Notes under the pieces: model-generated | What the model was told of the DNA's origin: nothing | Databases searched by the model: none | What the model saw: only the letters and a program-made list of their open reading frames with translations | Position numbers and translations under genes: made by a program | Shown: piece after piece, positions 24,741 through 36,456 of the stretch | How positions within the stretch are numbered: the stretch's first letter is position 1 | Layout of the letters: each line of letters opens with the position of its first letter | Assembly: GCA_963682055.1 (NCBI GenBank) | Contig: OY821740.1 | Span: 42,118,795 to 42,182,794 of the forward strand | Length of the DNA stretch: 64,000 nucleotides | Direction of reading: 5' to 3' | Source: Primula veris | Lineage: Eukaryota > Streptophyta > Magnoliopsida > Ericales > Primulaceae

Positions 24741-26059
24741 GATAGATATAATTATAAAAGACGACATGCTCTGAAATGTATTTATTTGTGTATCTCCGTA
24801 AAATTTATTCGATACAATTTGTTAACTAAATGATAAAAAAAATTACTCAAAAAAAAAACAAACTTAAATCTAAGTCCGAGATCTATGGCCAAAGCAATTT
24901 ATTCACATATTCCATTTGATTAGATTCTTTGTTATATTCTACTCAACAAATATAGAAAAAGTTGTGAGGTATGGGTTGAGAATTTTATCAAAGAAATAAT
25001 GTGAAATAATAATGGTAACGGTGTATATTAGTATTTAGCAGTTTGTTTTATTCAATTTCATAGTTGTAATTTATGTGCAAACTAAATGTATTTTCAGAAT
25101 AAAAGTGTATTAAAGGCTCGTAAATGTTATTCACTTGACTAATAGTAAGATAACAAGTTCCGTTCCTAATTAATTGTTTTTTTATGAAATTACGTATAAT
25201 TTTGATCTGCTTATAACACGTATCAAAATTGTCAAAATGAAAATTTTCAAAATTTAATGTTTGAACTATATGATTAAATTTCGAAAAATTTCATTCCGAC
25301 AATTTTGATACAAGTTATTGATGATTTGTTTTCACTACGCAAAATTTCATTCCGACAATTTTGATACAATTCCGACAATTTTGAACCTCCTTAGTTGCTA
25401 GCCTAAATTTGGCAATAACTTGTTTTCACTACGCAAATTGCAATGACCGGTGATTTGTAATCCATTCAATTAGTGAGTAATTTAGCGTTCACTTTATGAC
25501 ATTTATTTGATTTCTGTTATTAAATTACCATTTCCTCTACAACTTTACTGTTCTTATGGTGTATTTTTCTTTCATCACATTGTAACATTGCATTATACAG
25601 TCATAAATGTTTAAGATTCAAGGACCGCTTGCATAAATGTCTGGAAAATGTTTCGATTGTTGCCATTTGATCAGTGGAAAAGGCCTTTCGAGCATGCTCT
25701 TTCTGCTCAGTTACTCGGTATGTAAGGAAGTGAATGAGTTGAGACAAAATAACGCTGAATGGGGGACTCCTAAGTTGTACATGAGCATAAATATCACAAC
25801 TTTGTTGCAGTATTACCGTATTTCCCCAAATAGCAGGTGTTTGTATAATACAACAGGTCAATGAATTAACTATGTTACAAGTATGGCCAAATTTCTAACA
25901 AAATTTGGTCTGTAAACAATTGAAGGAGAAAGGAGAAAGGATAAAGATGCTTGAAATTCCCCCAGATATAGATGGATGGGAAAAATACTAGGCAATAACA
26001 CAAGATCAGTAATCCAGATATAGCTACTTTAGATTCTAATTTTCTTGAATTTAGATCTG
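24741..26059. other. Intergenic DNA with degraded MITE
   Basis: AT-rich. About 25150-25385 holds a truncated copy of the Stowaway-like MITE (GAAATTACGTATAATTTTGA, AATGAAAATTTTCAAAATTT, TTTCATTCCGACAATTTTGA twice). The right part (about 25600-26059) is probably 3' UTR of the folylpolyglutamate synthase gene. No supported ORF. Confidence 0.5.
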
Positions 26060-29000
26060 TTATCTGCGCAATAGCTTCAGTACATCTCCCACTAAATGAA
26101 TTGAACCAGTAACAAGAACCTACAATCACATAAAGCAGAAGCCATCGTCAGTGCACGAACAGGATCCTAGTTATATTGACACATAATAAACGAGTAACAG
26201 AAACACAAATTAAATTGATTAAAAAATCTTCAGCTACTAATAAAAAACAACGGTAACAAATTAAATTGTTTCAAGCAATTTATGATTGTTGAACCTAAGT
26301 TCCAAAAATAAAAATAAAAAAATGGAAACAGACCGACTGGTAAAAGGAAAGAAAGGGGCGTTACGGAATTTTCTTTTCCATTGTTCAATAAATGAAGTGA
26401 AACAATGTGGAAACATCAATGGAGAAACAATACCTGGATCCTGAGTGAAGGGTTTTCTCTAACACAATCTCTTAACCAATTTATCGTCAGTGGTAATGAA
26501 GGAATTACTACACTTGAAGGAAAATAACGGTTTGAATGATTATGAGATTCATCTTCACAGAGGAACTCACGAGGCGGAAAATCTAATGGACCATACTCCT
26601 TGAAGCCTTTATGGGGTGCATCTGTTTTTACACAGATTGAAAACATAACACGTAAGAAATATATAATGCTTGATAATTAAAGAAAATGAAAAAATGAAAA
26701 GAAAAGAAAAACCGGTTACCTTTCCCATGAATAATCTTCTCCCATATTCTCTGGAGATTGAACTGCCAAGACAGGTCTCGGGGAGGAATATTCAAAGGAG
26801 CGATTGTGGTACCAGAAGTAACCTTGCTGTAAGTTGACATACTCGGAACAAAAATAGCTTTCGAGAAAAGAGTACCTGTGCGAGTTATCACAACATCAGA
26901 ATTAATTATTAAATTTAGCCAGCTTATAAGTAAAAAGTTGGGGATTTTCGCTTCTAAGCTTTTCTGATAGTTAGAGAACCCATCATAGTCAGTCAGCTAA
27001 ACAACGATAATGGCATGAAAATGTATTTTCCTTTAGCCACAAACTGTACATGTTTGTTTCACCAACAAAATAACAAGACAGCGCCACATTCTCAAAAATC
27101 TTTTGCAAATTTACCTGATGAGGCACATGTATTCACAAGCTGTGGAAGAAGAATTTGAGGGTCCCTCACATCCATGCAATTAAATAAAAGAATCTGCACT
27201 TTAAAACAATGATGAATAAAAGTGGAAGCAAACCGAATAAAACATGTTATCAAATGAACTAACACAAACAATGGATCGTAGATGTTACCTGCTTTGATAT
27301 TCTTGTGGCATTTTTTTCATTTTCTCGGTGGACATAACCATTTACCCTAAAATCCTCTGGATTTTCACCCTCAAGATTGAAAGACGGGGAAAGTAGATTT
27401 TTATTTATTTTCACTGCACTAGAAAACCACTTGGCACAAACTTCCATGCTCTCAGGACTGTGGGCTCCATCCAAGTAAAATATGAGATCCCCACTAGGCC
27501 TTTGTATGGATTCTGAGTAACTGTTATTTCCCACCACTGAATCGGGCACAACTTGAGCCCTTCCAGAAAGATGCGCATTTGAAAGGCCTCTTAGAAAAGC
27601 CTTGGGCAAAATATTCTCATGATTCTCCTGATATACAAGAGAATCTTAAGCCACATAAGAGAAAAACAGTAAAGTATTCAGTTCATTGCCCGTGGTATAG
27701 CAGATTCAATATACCCAAAAAAAAAAAGTAAAGCAAATTCATGAATAGAAAAATATACTCCAACAAATATAGTTCTTGGACATTTCAACCATCCTATGAC
27801 ATTCTAATCCTGAAATAAAGACTAAAATTATCTTGAAGTGCCCAACTCCAAACAAGACCTCTCTGTAAACAAAAAACTTATTCAAAAACTGCAAGCTAAG
27901 AAAAACAGAAGTCAAAATCTCAACCAAATAAATCTATATACAAATAATGGAGCAGCCTATAAAAAAAGAAGCCATAGTCAACTCACGCTAAACACAAACC
28001 GCATTTTAAGTCGTTTATCACAATTAAGCTCTAACCAGGTTTGCACATTCCAGAAAAAAGAAGGCATTCAGCATCAGATTTCACAGTTTAAATAAAAATT
28101 TTTCTCAAGAAAACTATGCCTGGTATGTAAAGTACATTTTTATATTTTTTAACTCACATTTTGGAGAAGCTTTTCCCAATTTCCCGTAGTGTGAAGCCAG
28201 CTTTTGCAAAGGGAAACAGCTAAACCGGCATTAATGAACTGGTGATCGCCACATAAACTTAGTCTGTGGTCACCCAATATTTTAGGCTCAAGAGGCGCCA
28301 CTATCTCCAAAGGAACCTGCAATTTATAAAAAATATCAAACTCAAGAGTAAAGATTGTATACTATGAGAACTTAAAAGTATACCTGATGATTACGAACAT
28401 ATACGAAATGACAAGCATGGTCCTCCAAATATTATATTAAGTAAACAAAACATAAATTAACCTATTTTCCAATAGTTCTAAGGATTTAAAAAAGTGTTTA
28501 GCCAGAAACATATGACCACAGATTTATAAGACTGTTCTAAAAGCCTAAATTAAAGGGAGAGGGGCAATAATGCATTAATTGGCTTGAAAACTCTGATTAA
28601 ATTCACAATAATAACATGTAATATGATCTTCATATAAGTCGTTAGGAATTAGGAGTACATTACCGCACACTCACGTGCCTTCTCCTGCAATACATCCATT
28701 GCTTCAGATAGCTGTGGTACAGTGAAGGCAGGAACTTGGGCCTCCAAGAGAAGGATAGATTAGCCAAATTTATAGAAAATTTCAATTTAAGTATACTAAA
28801 CACAAATCTTCGAAATAATTAACCCACTGTTAAAATTTAATGCTAATCTGTGTTTGATGGAGATGGTTGTACCTTGAAAATCCCAGCTTTCTGTGCAGCA
28901 ATTAATCCAAGAGTATCTCCTATATGTTATTAATGGAATAAAGCTTAAGTACAAAATTCAAATTTTTGTAAACACGGGGAAGCAATCACAATAAAGTAAA

Positions 29001-31734
29001 TATTTCAAATGTTTAGATGATTAAGCACATATAACAATGGAGAGAAACCAGGATATCTTCGTGGAGAAATAAAGATGACGAAATGTTTAGCTAACTCACC
29101 CAATGTTTCCACGTGATCCATACCCAAAGAAGTTATGCCACACACAACAGGTTCCTGGATCTGCAAAAAAAACCAAAATACCCAGAACAAAAGACATCCT
29201 TAACTCAAAACAGGAAATCAAAAAAGTGGTCCATTTTAAACTGTCATTCTCAAAGTAAAAGATGCTAAATAACTAGTATTGGGAACAAACATTCTAGGTA
29301 GGATAAGTTACATTACCACATTTGTAGAGTCGTATTTGCCTCCAAGACCAACCTCAATGATAGCAACTTCTACCTGAAAAGAATAAGACGTTGCACTCTA
29401 ATAAAAACAAAATATAAGATTTGCGTAAAAATGCTACTTCTTAGCTTAATAAGGGAAATTCCTCAAAGAAGTGAATCCCTAATGCTATTGAAAGCACGTA
29501 ACTGAAACGGACCTTTTCAGATATGAATATCTTAAATGCCAAAGCGGTAAGGAACTGAAAAAGTGGAGGCATTGGCAAGTCGTCTGAAACATGTTCCTGG
29601 AAATAAAAAAGAACCAGAATCCAGTTATCCTTAAGTTGGAGAAACCATGAAATTAAATGGTAGCCAGACACGGGAAAATAATTTTACCTGTAATTGGTTC
29701 CAGCACTCCCAGAAATACAGTAAAAATTTATCTTCAGAAATGTCTAACCTGAGCATTAGAAATAGTCTCAAATTATCAAGATACGAGGACTAGTAGCATA
29801 CTAATTACCACGTAATCAAAACAAAATATTCTGGACTCGTTAAAAACTTTTTGTAAGAAGACGATAAACTGAACGTGCACTGACCCATCAAGACGAAATC
29901 TTTCTCTCACGTCGATTAAGTGAGGGGACGTAAAGAGTCCAGTTTTCAATCCACACTCTCGTAAGATTGCCTCACAGAATGTACACGTTGAGCCCTAAAT
30001 TGTTAAATTCATAAACACACACAGGAATTTAGGAAACTCACACACATATCAAATTGCATATGATATACATTGAGATTATCATAAGTTAGTAACCCAACCT
30101 ATGGGTTTTAACACAAATCCGGTGCACGTGAATAGAAATTAGTGTGCTATCACTATTTTTGTAGGTTGGTCTACAAAATAGAAATCAGATGATACTTCAG
30201 TGTAAAAAACAAAAATTATTCCTAACTTGAACAGAGAGATCGCCAAAGATGAGGTTAGCCTTTTTCTTTTTTCATTACTATATTTTTTCCCGTCACAAAG
30301 CCTTACACAAATCTAGTGGTAAAGAGCCTAATCCAACTGCACAATCAAAGGCCAAACTATACCTTTCCTTTAGTTCCAGCTACATGAATGACTTTGAGGC
30401 CAGCTAAATGTTCCTCCAAGCCTAGAATCTGAAAGATATCATTCATTTTTCCATCACTTTATATAAAGAGGTACAAAATAGCACCAAACTGGATTCAATA
30501 ACATAACTAAAGGATTTATTTCAAAAATTGAATAAACAAACAAGTGAAAACAGTTGATAATACCATATCACTGCTAAGTTGAAAAAATAGAATAAAGAAG
30601 CAAAAGATAATTTGTTTAATAAAAACGCCGTGATCCTAACTACAGATACAGCATAAATTTATTCATTACAGAATTTAAAGTTGTGGTATTACCTTAACGT
30701 ACATTGACATCCTATCCAGTTTTCCATATTTTCCCTTAACGGGGGTTCTATCACTGCGTTTTTGGCGAGTAATCAAAGAGGAGAGAGCTTCCATGGCAGC
30801 TTCATAGGCAGATGAAAGAGGTAGTTGTTCCGAGTTTTCATTAATGGCCATATTGCTTTCGAGGTTTTGTATTTTCTCAGTTGACACTTTTGTGTGTTTA
30901 AACCCTGCTGCCAAATCAAGTTTGAGCATTAAGAAATTAAATTAAAAAAATCCTAGAAACTAGAAACAATTGCTTAGCATGTCATGTTCACAAATATATG
31001 ATTACAAAGCTAGAGTTTGCGTTAGATTTAAACAACTAAGGGAAACAAGACAGATCTTGCTCTCATAGTTTCTCCTAACAATATTCAACGAGAATAAGTA
31101 CATAAGATCAAAGGAACCCCAAGACTTCAAAGTTTGATTCTCCGTAACCTAAGAACTTTAAAGAAATTTGATTTTGATTTTCTCCACCTAATTTCAAAAG
31201 CAACTTCTCATCACAAAGGTCGGGAAACTTAAACTAAATTGTAGATTTAGTGCTAATAAGTCCAGTAATTCAACTAAGAAGTTATTTGAAAACTTAATTT
31301 CAAAGGTGTGTATCCCTTTGCATTAAAGCCAAGAAACTCGTGATCGGACAATAAAGGCGGTCAACAAGAATATGATCAAAACTCTCCCATACTAATGTCA
31401 TCTCATAAGTTACAACACTTAAAATGCTTTAGGAGTGGTATAATAAAGTCACAAATTCTTATGAGAAGCAAATAACAAAAACGTTTTCTTGACAACACAA
31501 GAACATAAAAATCGTTTCTCATTATCAATCTATGTAGTAAGCATATATTTGTGGTGTACCTTTATGATTGCTATTAGGTCGAGTATGAATCTTATTAACT
31601 TTTGTCAGATCCAAGGAATTCGATAAACATGAACTTCTCCATTTCACTTTGTATGAGTAATGGTGCTCTTTGTTGGTAGAGTTAATCACACCAAAGATTC
31701 CCCGAGCTAGATTACCGCTTGTCTGAATGAGCAT
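26060..31734 (-). CDS. FPGS: Folylpolyglutamate synthase, 644 aa, 16 coding exons
   Basis: Adds glutamate residues to folates (EC 6.3.2.17), retaining them in the cell and in organelles. Minus-strand exons: 31734-31560, 30907-30693, 30428-30363, 29994-29885, 29748-29688, 29596-29513, 29373-29317, 29160-29100, 28919-28873, 28741-28664, 28316-28158, 27627-27289, 27193-27115, 26875-26720, 26621-26434 and 26119-26060. All have GT-AG borders and the frame is unbroken. Signatures: ATP-binding loop VAGTKGKGST at about 146-155, [43 protein letters not shown], and the ligase motif [14 protein letters not shown] at about 422-435. The end is [17 protein letters not shown]. The first 60 residues are rich in Ser, Asn, Lys and Arg and fit an organelle transit peptide. 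A shorter form could begin at [10 protein letters not shown] in exon 2. Which Arabidopsis isoform it matches best I cannot say. Confidence 0.95.
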
Positions 31735-33047
31735 CTGTTGACTTAAGTCCTGAAATAAGAAATAACAATTTCGAATTCAACAAACTAAGGTGATTGCCAA
31801 ATGAAGTAAGAAATAACTCAATAAGTAAACCCCAAATATATACAAAGAGACTGAAAACTATGAAGTAATAGGGTATGTTTGGGTATGTCTTGTTGTTCTA
31901 CTACAATATCTATTTAAAACCTCCCTAGGTCAAACTGTGGACATGTCATCCAATATTATTTAAAGTTAGTATTATTTCGTTGAAAGTTTGCTCTCTTCAT
32001 TGGGGAATAGATACTACAAAACTTTGCTAGGGGAAACCCTTTCCTCATAAACCCGATTCTCGTATTATAAACCTGATTCCGTGAAACTTCATTATTACTA
32101 TTTAGCTGGCAAAATAGTAAATAATTAAGGGTTCGTCGATATTTTCTATATACTCTTAAACCGATTACTAATCAACTAAAATCATTATTTATTCAATTAT
32201 CACTGATTCCTTTTCCCTCTAGATTTTAAAGGCAAACTTTACGTATTGTTTGGATTCCTGCAATTCGTTCATTGCCAAAATGAAAACAAAAACAAACAAA
32301 GAGATTGAACTGATAACCTACCAAACAGGTAGCTAATAGAGTACTCGCAAGTAACAAAAACTCCAAAAGGGATAGCAGTTGAAAATTTAATAAATCTAGT
32401 AACAAATACTTCAATTTAGTGCTACTCCCCTGCTAAAGACTTGATCTTTAGGTAATTGGTTGTTTCCAAACTGCCTGGTGCATTTAGAGTTATTGCTTTC
32501 ATAAACATTAAAGCATGGTCTCTATTACCGAAATAACGCCAACATGCTGAATAACACAAATGTTGTGTAATTGTTCAGTTTTCCGCAATTCTTTCCATTG
32601 CCATAATAAGAACAAACACAGACAAAGATACTGATTACAAAACAAGTACCTGAGAGAGTATGTAACTAGCACATGATAAACAAAAATTCTAAAAGAAGAA
32701 GCAGTTCATATATTTTTTAAGATGGTATTGCTGAGACGTTAAAGACTCGATCTTAAGGTAATTGAAAATTTCCCTACTGCCCTGGTGCATTATAGTTATG
32801 AATTTGTAAACATAGTAGCCAAACAAACCTAATGTGCTGCATTTTTCGGTTTTTTATTGCCAGAATGAAAAGTAAAACAAACAAAAAGGCTATTGAGTAT
32901 GTTGCTAACAGACTGAACAGAGCATGTTGTTATTTGAGTATATATATATATACTCGAATAGGAGAAGTAACTCAAAGATTAATAAATTCAGTAATAAAAA
33001 TAAATGACAAAAAAAATATACAGATAATTAATTAGCTCTCTCATTAC

Positions 33048-33076
33048 CCGCGAAAGAGATTTGTCAGAGGCGCCAT
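33048..33076 (-). other. Possible upstream exon or uORF of FPGS
   Basis: On the minus strand ATG GCG CCT CTG ACA AAT CTC TTT CGC GG is followed by GTAATG, a plausible donor. Joined to the first candidate acceptor before FPGS exon 1 (TTTCAG|GACTTAAG), the frame hits TAA at once, making it a short uORF. Joined to an acceptor eight bases further on (TTAAG|TCAACAG), it would be in frame with the FPGS start. It may equally be a plain 5' UTR exon. Confidence 0.35.
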
Positions 33077-33111
33077 AACAAGAACGGTAAAGCTAAGTAC
33101 TTCTATTTTTA

Positions 33112-33155
<44 letters not shown>

Positions 33156-33156
33156 A
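33112..33156. repeat. (CT)n(TA)n microsatellite
   Basis: CTCTCT run followed by TATATA run, then a short ATCT repeat at about 33200-33221. It lies just upstream of the likely FPGS 5' exon. Confidence 0.9.
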
Positions 33157-33699
33157 TATACATTTACATATATAGAGAAAATTTGTATGTACGGATTATG
33201 TATCTATCTATCTATCTATCTAAAGTGTGTGTCTGAGGTGTTTTATTTGATTGCGGCGTGGATAACGGCTGACCAACCAACGGTATCTACTTATGTAATA
33301 CAGTACTGGTGTAAGTAAGGTATTAAATATTTTTGCAATATTATTTTTTATAGCACCTTCTCTATAATTATTAATAATTGATACAATATTTCCCTATGTG
33401 TCGATTTTAAATCGTCTTTTTGATGATCAGCGTTGCAAAAGTAAAAGTTTGTTCTATTACTATTATTGTTCGAGTGCATAACGAACTAAAGGAGTCGGTA
33501 TAGCACGTACACGAATCAGACAATGGAACTAGGAGAGCAACACAATCAATGAGCAAAAAAATAATGAAAAACAACACTGTTTTAGTCCGGTTTTTTTTTA
33601 AAAAAAAAACAATCTTTAATTGCACAACGAGACCTCGTTCTACAGTGAAATGGTTTTTGTTATTTTAAATATGACATTGATATGCTCATTTCGAGGGTA
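33157..33699. other. Upstream region of FPGS up to the retrotransposon
   Basis: AT-rich DNA with no supported ORF. It probably holds FPGS promoter sequence. The retrotransposon begins about 0.6 kb from the putative first exon. Confidence 0.5.
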
Positions 33700-33704
33700 A
33701 GTTA

Positions 33705-34387
33705 TGGCGAGGGAATGTCAGCATCCCCTCGTCCGGGGCAATAACGCCCCTATAGCGGGCCATCCGGGCCTCATCAACCCTGAATGATGCGACGCCTCGG
33801 ATTGGGAGGGCCGAGCCGTGTTGAGGCCGGCCCAAAGAAGCGTGTCACGTACGCTTTCCCAATTAATGCTGCTGCTCCCTTGGGGGACCCTCCTGACGTT
33901 TCACCGACGTGGCCCAATCACAGGACACCTCCTGTGGGCCCCGGGAAAGGACAGTACCCTTGTCAGTCATAAATGACTCTGACGCCGTTGGATCAACATC
34001 TTACAGTACAGTGATCCAAGGGTTAATACACCTCTGAACCTCACTATAAATAGCCCCCCTAATCCTACTTAGGGGGGGACGCACAAATAGAGAGAGGAGA
34101 GATAAAGCTTAACAACCCGGACCTCCTGAACATTATCTGTACCAATCAATAAACCGACCTGTAACCGGCCCGGTCCATTACCCTTTATTATATCCCTACT
34201 TTCAGTTAACATCGATACTGACTTGATCGTCGGAGAGGGAAAACCCGGCAACAACCCCGGGCCCCTGTTCGTTCCTTGTGCAGGCACGAAGACGACCTAA
34301 CAACCGGAGCCTACCTTACCACCTCGGAAGATCGGAGCCAACGCGAAATTGATTAAGCCGAGCTTGGGAAGAAAATCAAGCTCGCCA
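33705..34387 (+). repeat. 5' LTR (683 bp)
   Basis: TGGCGAGGG...CTCGCCA with 7-bp terminal inverted repeats. TATA box TATAAATA at 34045-34052. Compared with the 3' LTR it differs by C/T at 33797, C/T near 33854, A/G near 34300 and G/A near 34369, all transitions. Confidence 0.96.
34045..34052 (+). promoter_or_regulatory. LTR TATA box (sense promoter)
   Basis: TATAAATA in CTCACTATAAATAGCCCC; the identical site in the 3' LTR is at 44345-44352. Transcription would be expected to begin about 30 bp downstream, near the CTTAGGGGGGGACGCAC stretch. Confidence 0.75.
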
Positions 34388-34389
34388 AT

Positions 34390-34407
34390 TGGCGCCGTCT
34401 GTGGGAA
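34390..34407 (+). other. Primer binding site
   Basis: TGGCGCCGTCTGTGGGAA, two bases after the LTR. The first nine bases complement the 3' end of plant tRNA-Asp (ending ACGGCGCCA, from memory); the remainder does not match well, so the primer tRNA is tentative. Confidence 0.7.
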
Positions 34408-34449
34408 ACCTGAACGCGTTAGCTTCGACTCCCCGTCCTCAAAAGAAAC

Positions 34450-36456
34450 ATGTCTGGCAATAACCGATTTGACACTCCATCGTCTCGACCCCTCCACGTT
34501 CTTGGGATGCCGAGAACGCTTTCTTTTGATGAGACCCCTAGGACCGCATCTACCAGGGAGCCCGTTCCCCTAACCGCAACAGCTCCCGCACCCCGATCGC
34601 GGACCGAGCTAACGGAGATGATGATCGATATCCACCAAAAAGAGCTCGTCGCTCTTGCGGCCCAGAAAGCCCTGATAGCCTCGCTGATGGAGCCGGAACT
34701 CGAGCCCGCTCAAGGTGCGAGCCAAGACAAATCGGCTCCAGTCCCCGTTAAAAGCGTGATGTCCAGGTTGGGACCCCTCCGACGACCCCCCCTAGAGACT
34801 CCCAGGGAGCCGGCTAGGGGTGCGGAGTCGGAGCATTCCCAAGAAGGAAACTCTCGCCGCGATAACGAGCGGAGTGTACATTCTCGGCTCCGTTGGCAGG
34901 ATGGTAGTCGGGACTCGCGGCCGGAATCTAGTCACGCCCGAACCGATAAGCCACCTCGAACACGGAGACGTGGCCGACGAGGACGGCATGATGCAGCTGG
35001 TGAGGCAGCGTTGAAAATCGTGGCCTCGACCCGCAGCACCCCGTTCTCGGACGAAATCGAATACAGTATCCCCCCTCGGAACTTTATCGCCCCTATCCTC
35101 CAAACCTTCAATGCGGACTCTGATCCAGAGGCTCATCTCCGACACTACCGATACCAGATGAACCATTGGTCACACCTTGACCAATTAATGTGCAGGTGCT
35201 TTCCTGCCAGCCTGGGAAGGCTCGCTAGTAAGTGGTTCCAGTCCCTGCCCGTCAATTCTATCCACTGTTGGGACGACCTAGCCTATGACTTCGCACACCG
35301 GTTCATAAACTTGAAAGAGAGAGCTGCCCAGCCGGAGCAACTCTATCAAGTGAGGGTCCAATCTAAAGAGACCCTCGAGAATTATGATAGTCGGTTTTGG
35401 CTGAAGCATGCCGAATGCGCAGACTGTCCCGACTCCACCGCCATAGCTGCCTTTAGGCAAAACATGGTAGTTGGGAGCAGGATCCGAAACGAGATGATCG
35501 CAACCCCCCCCAACTCTGTTCCTCAACTGAGGTCCCTCATAAAACAGCATATCGACATAGAGAAGGACATGAGGTCCGCTGGGGCAACGCGTTCCGTAGC
35601 CCTTATCGATCAGCCAAGGGATCGGTTCGTCGCAACGAGCCCTCGAAGAAATCGGCCCATAGCGGAAAGGATGGAGCGACCACGAATGGGAAGAAACCCG
35701 CCACCGGCCCCTAAAAGAAGAAAAGAGGACAACCGACCGGGGCATCAAACCCCTCTCGCATCGGGGTCGGGCGCTGCCTACTCCACCACCTTTCGCCTAC
35801 CTCTTGTCGACCTTCTTAACAAGATTGAGAACGAACCTTTCTTCTCTTGGCCTCTCCCACTACGGAACGAGCCGGCCCCAGGGCCTAACGACAAAATCTG
35901 CGAATACCACAGGGGTCGCGGCCACCATACCTCCGAGTGCCATGGTCTGAAGGCCAGGCTCGAGGGATGGGTCCGGGATGGCCTAATGGATAAATATGTC
36001 AAATCTCGAAGAGAATCCGACCGAGATGGAGAAGGGGTCGATGAGAGGCAGCGGGACCTCCCCCCACCGGTGATGATCTGTCATGTCATTCACTCTGGGC
36101 CCAAAAGGTCAATCCAGAATGGGGCAGAAAGAACCTCAGCACGGGAAGCATTGATGGAGCAGTACGTCTGCCTCGCAGAAAGCTCAAGCCCTCGGAAAAG
36201 GTATAAGCGCAATTCCAAGCCGGATGTAAGCTTCACTGACTTCGACCTGGTGGGGGTGGACGTGCCCCACACTGATGCCCTCGTTATCTCGGCACAGATA
36301 GGCCTATGCGCTGTAGGACGGATCCTCGTTGATCAAGGAGCGTCGGTCAATATACTCTTCGAAGACCTCTTTCGAAAGATGGGACTCAAAGAGGAACAGT
36401 TGGAAACCGACGTCCCCCCCCCTATATGGATTCAACTCGGAGGCGGTCCGGCCTAA
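34450..36456 (+). CDS. gag: gag plus first part of protease (Tat element)
   Basis: Open from the first ATG after the primer site for 668 codons. Residues about 180-330 form a Retrotrans_gag-type capsid domain (PPRNFIAPILQTFNADSDPE, LASKWFQSLP, FAHRFINLKE, QLYQVRVQSKETLENY). A variant zinc knuckle CEYHRGRGHHTSEC lies at about residues 484-497. The retropepsin begins at about residue 605 and has the active-site motif LVDQGASVNILF, where the family usually has D-S/T/Q-G; Q in place of S/T is seen in Tat-type elements as I remember. The frame runs through a run of nine C (36414-36422) into 11 unrelated residues and a TAA at 36454, while the conserved second half of the protease is in the +1 frame. 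Confidence 0.9.
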   Translation: MSGNNRFDTPSSRPLHVLGMPRTLSFDETPRTASTREPVPLTATAPAPRSRTELTEMMIDIHQKELVALAAQKALIASLMEPELEPAQGASQDKSAPVPVKSVMSRLGPLRRPPLETPREPARGAESEHSQEGNSRRDNERSVHSRLRWQDGSRDSRPESSHARTDKPPRTRRRGRRGRHDAAGEAALKIVASTRSTPFSDEIEYSIPPRNFIAPILQTFNADSDPEAHLRHYRYQMNHWSHLDQLMCRCFPASLGRLASKWFQSLPVNSIHCWDDLAYDFAHRFINLKERAAQPEQLYQVRVQSKETLENYDSRFWLKHAECADCPDSTAIAAFRQNMVVGSRIRNEMIATPPNSVPQLRSLIKQHIDIEKDMRSAGATRSVALIDQPRDRFVATSPRRNRPIAERMERPRMGRNPPPAPKRRKEDNRPGHQTPLASGSGAAYSTTFRLPLVDLLNKIENEPFFSWPLPLRNEPAPGPNDKICEYHRGRGHHTSECHGLKARLEGWVRDGLMDKYVKSRRESDRDGEGVDERQRDLPPPVMICHVIHSGPKRSIQNGAERTSAREALMEQYVCLAESSSPRKRYKRNSKPDVSFTDFDLVGVDVPHTDALVISAQIGLCAVGRILVDQGASVNILFEDLFRKMGLKEEQLETDVPPPIWIQLGGGPA

